Origin: JAJFUE01 sp039683515
GTDB lineage: Bacteria; Sumerlaeota; Sumerlaeia; MVZB01
Assembly (NCBI GenBank): GCA_039683515.1
Contig: JBDKRG010000004.1
Span: 186,001 to 250,000 of the forward strand
Direction of reading: 5' to 3'
DNA: 64,000 nt
Positions 59,905 through 64,000 of the stretch are shown in pieces. Below the pieces are notes generated by a model, which saw only the letters and a list, made by a program, of their open reading frames with translations, was not told where the DNA came from and searched no databases. Each line of letters begins with the position of its first letter. The first letter of the stretch is position 1. The translations under genes were made by a program, and so were the position numbers.

Positions 59905-62070
59905 ATGTCCGCTAGAATTTTTCTTCAAATCGCGCTGCTCGTTTCATTCGTGCTCGCGCCGGCATGCGTCCTGGCCCAGACGGTCAACACCTCGATGTGG
60001 GTGACCGACGGCAACGTCAATGCCGTTGCGTGCAGCTCGACCACGATGTACATCGGCGGCAAATTCACCTATGTCGGCCCCTGCACCGGCAATGCGGCCC
60101 CGGTCAACTGGACCACGGGCGACGTCGTGTCCACCTACCAGAAGGTCAACGGGCGGGTCATGACGTCGATCGCCGACGGTTACGGCGGCTGGTATATCGG
60201 CGGCAACTTCACGAAGATCGGCTCCACGTCGGTCAGCTACGTCGCCCACATCAAGGCCAACGGCACGCTCGACCCGACGTGGAGCCCGAAGGTCGACGGG
60301 GTCGTCCTGGCCCTTTCGCTCTACGGGCAGCGCGTCTATCTCGGCGGCAATTTCACGACCGTCGGTGGGGTGTCGCGCCCCTACCTGGCGGCGGTCGACT
60401 CGGCGACGGGCAAATTGGTCACCACCTTCAATGCCAATGCGAACGGGGCCGTCAACGCGCTGATCTCGACCGGCACGGTGGTTTACGTGGCCGGCAGTTT
60501 CACGTCGATCGGCCAGGACGGGCGCAATTACCTGGCCTCGCTGTACACGGCGACCGGCGACGCGACGCTGTGGAACCCCGCTCCGGACGGTCCCGTCAAC
60601 TCGTTTGCGCTGGTGGGCAACCAGCTGTTCATCGGCGGCGGTTTCCAGAACGTCGGCGGCGGCGCGCATCAATACATCGCCGCGATCAACACCAGCACGG
60701 GCAAGGGGAACGACTACTGGAATCCCGGCGCCAACGGGGCCATCACCCAGATCGTGGCCTCCGGAACGACGCTCTTCGTCGCCGGCAATTTCACGCGGAT
60801 CGGCTATACGGCTCGCAACTGGGTGGCGGCCATCAACAGCTTCGGCCAAGGGATTGCGACGTATTGGAATCCCAATGTCGAGGGCGACTTCGGCTGCGTG
60901 AACGCGATCGCGGTGTTCAACGACGCCAACATTTACATCGGCGGCAATTTCACCAAGGTGGGCGGCCTCGATCGCCACAACCTGGCGATGGTCGACGGGA
61001 CCAACGGCACGCCCAAGGCGACGTGGGTCGCCCATACGAACGGGGAGGTCCAGTCGCTGTCGGTCTCCTACAATTCGATCTATGTGGGCGGGCTCTGCAC
61101 CAGCATCGACGGGCAGCTGCGCACCAACGCCGCGGCGATGACGCTCACCTCCGGCGCCGTCACGGCCTGGGAACCGAAGCCGGACAACGTGGTCAACACG
61201 CTGGCCGTCAGCGGCCAGACCGTGTATGCCGGCGGCGAGTTCCACGGCATCGGCGGTCTGGTGCGCAACCATATCGCGGCGGTCGACGCCGTGAGCGGCA
61301 AGGCCAAGACCGAATGGAATCCCAACGCCAACAACATCGTGAAAACGGTCGTGGTGTCCGGCTCGAACATTTACGCCGGCGGCGCGTTCACGAACATCGG
61401 CGGCCAGTCGCGCTATTACATCGCGTTGCTCGACAACGCCCTCGGCAAGGCGTCTACCACCTGGAACCCGATCGCCGACAGCACGGTCAACTGCATCACG
61501 CTGTCCGGCTCGACGATGTATGTCGGCGGCCAGTTCGCCAAGATCGGCGGGGTGGTGCGCAACCGGATCGCGGCGCTGAACATCTCGACCGCCAAGACGA
61601 CGTCATGGGACCCGAACGCGAAGGGTTGGGTCCACGCGATCGCGGTCGCGGACTCGACGGTTTACGTCGGCGGCGGGTTCACCTCCATCGGCGGGCAGAC
61701 GCGCAACCGGATCGCGGCCCTGAGCGCCTCGACCGGCCTGGCCACGTCGTGGAATCCCAACGCCAACATGGACGTGAACTCGCTCGCGGTCTGGGGCTCG
61801 ACCGTTTATGCCGGCGGGAAGTTCTACAAGATCGGCGGGCAGACGCGCAATTACTTCGCGGCCCTCGACGCCACCACCAACAATGCCAGGAGCTGGAATC
61901 CCAAGGCCGACGGCGAGGTGTTCAAGGTCATGATCGTCGGCGAGCGGCTGTATGTCGGCGGCGCGTTCAAATCCATCGTCGGCGAGCCGCAATCCTACAT
62001 CGCGCAGCTCAGGCTGCCCGCGCTCCCAACGCCCAAGAACGCGGCCGAAACCTGGGCCGTTTACGATTGA
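59905..62070 (+). CDS. Exported 14-repeat beta-propeller protein (delta-60/DUF5122-like)
   Basis: 721 residues: a signal peptide (to about residue 25) and fourteen ~45-residue repeats, each with a Y(I/V/A)GGxFTxIGG strand followed by RNxIAALdxxTGxxtsWNPNAn. Repeats of this type make extracellular propellers; no catalytic motif is visible. The start at 59905 has GGGGAGG just upstream. The C-terminus has no sorting signal (ends ETWAVYD). Secreted or surface-bound, partner unknown. Confidence 0.85.
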   Translation: MSARIFLQIALLVSFVLAPACVLAQTVNTSMWVTDGNVNAVACSSTTMYIGGKFTYVGPCTGNAAPVNWTTGDVVSTYQKVNGRVMTSIADGYGGWYIGGNFTKIGSTSVSYVAHIKANGTLDPTWSPKVDGVVLALSLYGQRVYLGGNFTTVGGVSRPYLAAVDSATGKLVTTFNANANGAVNALISTGTVVYVAGSFTSIGQDGRNYLASLYTATGDATLWNPAPDGPVNSFALVGNQLFIGGGFQNVGGGAHQYIAAINTSTGKGNDYWNPGANGAITQIVASGTTLFVAGNFTRIGYTARNWVAAINSFGQGIATYWNPNVEGDFGCVNAIAVFNDANIYIGGNFTKVGGLDRHNLAMVDGTNGTPKATWVAHTNGEVQSLSVSYNSIYVGGLCTSIDGQLRTNAAAMTLTSGAVTAWEPKPDNVVNTLAVSGQTVYAGGEFHGIGGLVRNHIAAVDAVSGKAKTEWNPNANNIVKTVVVSGSNIYAGGAFTNIGGQSRYYIALLDNALGKASTTWNPIADSTVNCITLSGSTMYVGGQFAKIGGVVRNRIAALNISTAKTTSWDPNAKGWVHAIAVADSTVYVGGGFTSIGGQTRNRIAALSASTGLATSWNPNANMDVNSLAVWGSTVYAGGKFYKIGGQTRNYFAALDATTNNARSWNPKADGEVFKVMIVGERLYVGGAFKSIVGEPQSYIAQLRLPALPTPKNAAETWAVYD

Positions 62071-62111
62071 TGCGGCGCGGCCGCGGCGTTTTCGGAATCG
62101 TCGGCGACCGG

Positions 62112-62153
62112 AAAAAGAAAATCGCGGAGCGGCCTGGCGGCTGCTCCGCGATC
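62112..62153 (-). terminator. Terminator of rplS
   Basis: On the minus strand ATCGCGGAGCAGCC...GGCCGCTCCGCGAT forms a stem followed by TTTTCTTTTTC. Confidence 0.82.
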
Positions 62154-62200
62154 TGTATTTGACGAACCCGCGCTTGCGCCCGGGTCACGGCATTGCAAAC

Positions 62201-62635
62201 TTACTCGGCCTTGGGCTCTTCGGCCGCGGGCTGCTCGAGGGCGCCTTCGGCCTCCAGGAGCTGGATCATGCGGCCCTTCTCGCCGCGCTTGCGGCGGGTC
62301 TCGGCGATGCGGGCCTGCTTGCCGGTCAGGTCGCGCAGGTAGTAAAGCTTCGAGCGGCGGACGCGGCCGTGACGGACGACCTTGATCTCCTCGATGCGCG
62401 GCGAGTGAAGCGGGAAAATACGCTCCATGCCGACGCCGAAGGAGACGCGGCGGACGGTGAAGGTCTCGTCCATCCCGCCCCGATGGCGGCCGATGCAGAC
62501 GCCTTCGAAGTTCTGGATACGCTCTTTGTCGCCTTCGACGATGCGCACGGCGACGCGGACGGTATCGCCCGGGCGGAAGTCAGGGACTTCCTTTTTCATG
62601 AAGCTTTCTTCGAGATTCCTGACGAGCTGGTTCAT
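62201..62635 (-). CDS. rplS: Large ribosomal subunit protein bL19
   Basis: 144 residues. The typical opening MNQLVRNLEESFMKKEVPDF is followed by RPGDTVRV, FEGVCIGRHRGG, FTVRRVSFGVGMERIFPLHSP and RRSKLYYLRDL. The acidic C-terminal tail (EGALEQPAAEEPKAE) is longer than usual. It binds 23S rRNA at the subunit interface. The common neighbours trmD and rimM are not downstream, where a terminator stands. Confidence 0.97.
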   Translation of the reverse strand: MNQLVRNLEESFMKKEVPDFRPGDTVRVAVRIVEGDKERIQNFEGVCIGRHRGGMDETFTVRRVSFGVGMERIFPLHSPRIEEIKVVRHGRVRRSKLYYLRDLTGKQARIAETRRKRGEKGRMIQLLEAEGALEQPAAEEPKAE

Positions 62636-62912
62636 GGTGACGGGTCACTCCAGGTTCTATTACGCACACACAAAGACCTAATACAGTAACAATTGGGATC
62701 GGCGGCGCGCAAGAGGAAAATGATCGTTAAATCAGACAAAATCAGTCTGAATCGGAGGCAAATTCGAAACAAAAACGAGAAACCCGATGAAAAATAAAAA
62801 AATGAATGATTTGGCGCATTCAGCCTTTCCACAGTTTTGCGGCCATCGAGGCCGTGACGGCGTGCGTCAGGATCAGGAGCGCCACGCAGCCGGCCCAGCC
62901 GGCGAACCCGGC
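62636..62912. other. Gap upstream of rplS, no gene seen
   Basis: 277 bases, AT-rich from about 62700 to 62830 and likely to hold the rplS promoter on the minus strand. The part next to the MCE gene contains a palindrome copy. No reading frame is convincing. Confidence 0.5.
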
Positions 62913-62916
62913 CTAC
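62890..62916 (-). repeat. Stop-codon palindrome, copy 10 (MCE gene stop)
   Basis: On the minus strand: GCGTAGGCCGGGTTCGCCGG then CTGGGCCGG. TAG (62913-62915) is the stop of the MCE gene. The right half of the palindrome is diverged. Confidence 0.72.
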
Positions 62917-63839
62917 GCCGCGGGGGTGGGGGTTGGCTGCGGCGTTGCCGGAGTCGGTGTCGGCGCCGGCGTGCGCATTTTGTCGAGCGCCTGGTCGATC
63001 TCGCTTATCGTCTGGTTGAACGTGTCGACCACGTATTTCTGGCCCAGGGCGCGCAGCTTTTCGAGCATCGGGCCGATTTCGGTCTTGATGTTCGCCCACT
63101 GCTTCATGAGTTCGTCGACGGCGAGGGCGCCTTTTTCGCGCATGAGGGCGATGAACCGCTCGATCTTTTCGAGGATCTGCTGGTAGAGCGTCCGGGCCTC
63201 GGGGCTGGTCGCGCCTTCCTTCATCTGGCGGCCGGCGTCCCTGAGCCGGGCGCTCCACTCCTTCGTTTTGGCGCGGAGGGCCTCGGTGAGCTTCGAGCCC
63301 TGTTCGGAAAGTTTTTGCGTGGCGGGCCCCGCGCTTTCCTTGATCGCCTCGGCGGCCTCGCCGATCGTCTCGGACAGGTTCTCGGCCGCGTTGCCGAGCC
63401 CCTGTTTGACCTTCCAGATTTGCAGGTCGATGAGGCTGTTGACGCCGATGATCTGGCTGCCGTCCTTCATCGGCTGGGCGCCTTCGCCCTTGGGGTTGAG
63501 GATCTCGACGACCTTCTGGCCGGAGACGTTCGGCAGCGAGACGTTGCTGATGAACGCGGTGGAATCCGAGCGGACCTTGGCCGCCTGATCCGAATTGACG
63601 CGGACGACGACGTCGACGCGGGGCGGCTCGTTCGAGATCAGCTTGACCGACTTGACGGTGCCGACGTCGACGCCGTTGATCTGGACCTTGTCGCCTTTTT
63701 GCAGGCCCTTGGCGTCCTCGAACACGACGGTGTAGGTGAGCGCGCGGGCCTGGGCGATCACGAGGACGAGGATGACGATCAGAAAACCGATCACCCCCGT
63801 GGCGAGCAGACCCAATCCGATGCGTCGTTCCTGATTCAT
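62913..63839 (-). CDS. MCE/MlaD-like lipid transport protein
   Basis: 308 residues. One N-terminal membrane helix (LGLLATGVIGFLIVILVLVI) and an MCE domain (about 38-115: VVFEDAKGLQKGDKVQINGV...VGTVKSV) identify a MlaD-type periplasmic subunit, which binds lipids for transport between membranes. A long helical region follows (residues ~150-285), ending in a Pro/Thr-rich tail (PAPTPTPATPQPTPTP). GGAGGTGA precedes the start at 63839. MlaE/MlaF partners would lie upstream, beyond the window. The stop codon is in a palindrome. Confidence 0.9.
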   Translation of the reverse strand: MNQERRIGLGLLATGVIGFLIVILVLVIAQARALTYTVVFEDAKGLQKGDKVQINGVDVGTVKSVKLISNEPPRVDVVVRVNSDQAAKVRSDSTAFISNVSLPNVSGQKVVEILNPKGEGAQPMKDGSQIIGVNSLIDLQIWKVKQGLGNAAENLSETIGEAAEAIKESAGPATQKLSEQGSKLTEALRAKTKEWSARLRDAGRQMKEGATSPEARTLYQQILEKIERFIALMREKGALAVDELMKQWANIKTEIGPMLEKLRALGQKYVVDTFNQTISEIDQALDKMRTPAPTPTPATPQPTPTPAA

Positions 63840-63863
63840 CGTCGGTCACCTCCGGGGGGAAGA

Positions 63864-63902
63864 GTAGTCCTGAGTCCTGAGTGCTGAGTCCTGGGTCCTG
63901 AG
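63864..63902. repeat. AGTCCTG tandem micro-repeat
   Basis: AGTAGTCCTGAGTCCTGAGT, then GCTGAGTCCTGGGTCCTGAG: degenerate 7-9-base units in the inverse orientation to 13563-13590. Confidence 0.6.
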
Positions 63903-63929
63903 GTGGAGAGCTAAGATGTGGGTTTAATT

Positions 63930-63969
63930 CCGAGTCCCGAGGCCGATGATGTCAGCGCTCGGGACTCGG
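63930..63969. terminator. Hairpin at the window end, possible terminator
   Basis: CCGAGTCCCGAG pairs with CTCGGGACTCGG across about 16 bases and is followed by TGTTT. It could terminate a gene upstream of the MCE gene on either strand. Confidence 0.45.
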
Positions 63970-64000
63970 TGTTTCAAGCGAGCTTAGTGAGTCGGGGTGG

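Overview
The window looks like a chromosomal segment from a GC-rich bacterium with a Gram-negative-type envelope. Evidence for the outer membrane is lpxC, fabZ, an OmpH/Skp-like chaperone and an MCE/MlaD-like lipid-transport protein; murA indicates peptidoglycan. Several traits recall uncultured lineages near Sumerlaeota, Hydrogenedentota or the PVC group: pseudopilins with a YDPTNG...GDI tail, an exported polysaccharide-lyase-like protein, a DUF2298/Agl23 pair and many intergenic palindromes. That placement is inference. I saw no rRNA, tRNA, CRISPR array or prophage.

Layout. 1-4.2 kb: the 3'-truncated (at the window edge) gene of a sigma-54 activator faces a VIT/vWA surface protein that has a sigma-54-like promoter and a GlyGly-CTERM-like tail; a rhombosortase-like rhomboid protease follows it. 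4.2-11 kb: carA, TPR, GNAT and HEAT-like proteins, a decayed DUF433/DUF5615 toxin-antitoxin module, and a carB gene holding only the N-terminal half. 11-16.5 kb: a divergent pair of a heparinase-II/III-like lyase and a Tat-exported AGE-family epimerase, then a zinc-ribbon membrane protein and an SDR. 16.5-20.7 kb: a kelch propeller gene with three pseudopilin genes in one operon. 20.7-29.2 kb: aldo/keto reductase, D-2-hydroxyacid dehydrogenase, Na+/solute symporter, M20 peptidase, and a large nucleotidyltransferase-galactokinase fusion. 29.2-33.4 kb: DUF3332 lipoprotein, OsmC, an IS200-like/RAYT transposase inside a REP array, and an ilvD gene with an N-terminal DUF2007-like extension. 33.4-47 kb: GT39-type transferase between an intact and a broken SBF-like transporter, ompH-lpxC-fabZ, PflX-type radical SAM, murA, nikR, hybrid histidine kinase, glyA, and an arginine/tyrosine phosphatase. 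47-56 kb: the DUF2298/Agl23 pair and three tandem paralogous membrane-anchored proteins. 56-64 kb: a WecB-like protein, an archaeal/eukaryal-type tRNA methylthiotransferase, a pseudo-receiver, a 14-repeat propeller, rplS and an MCE protein.

The intergenic DNA carries several repeat families. Ten copies of a short palindrome share the form TAGGCCG(n)CGGC; in six genes on both strands the TAG at the repeat edge is the gene's own stop codon. Three copies of a larger (about 210-290 bp) inverted composite element resemble REPINs or MITEs. There are also degenerate 7-9-mer tandem arrays. The best candidates for little-described biology are the sigma-54-linked VIT/vWA-rhombosortase module, the stop-codon-supplying palindromes, and the pilin-like C-terminal tail shared by two otherwise different protein families.
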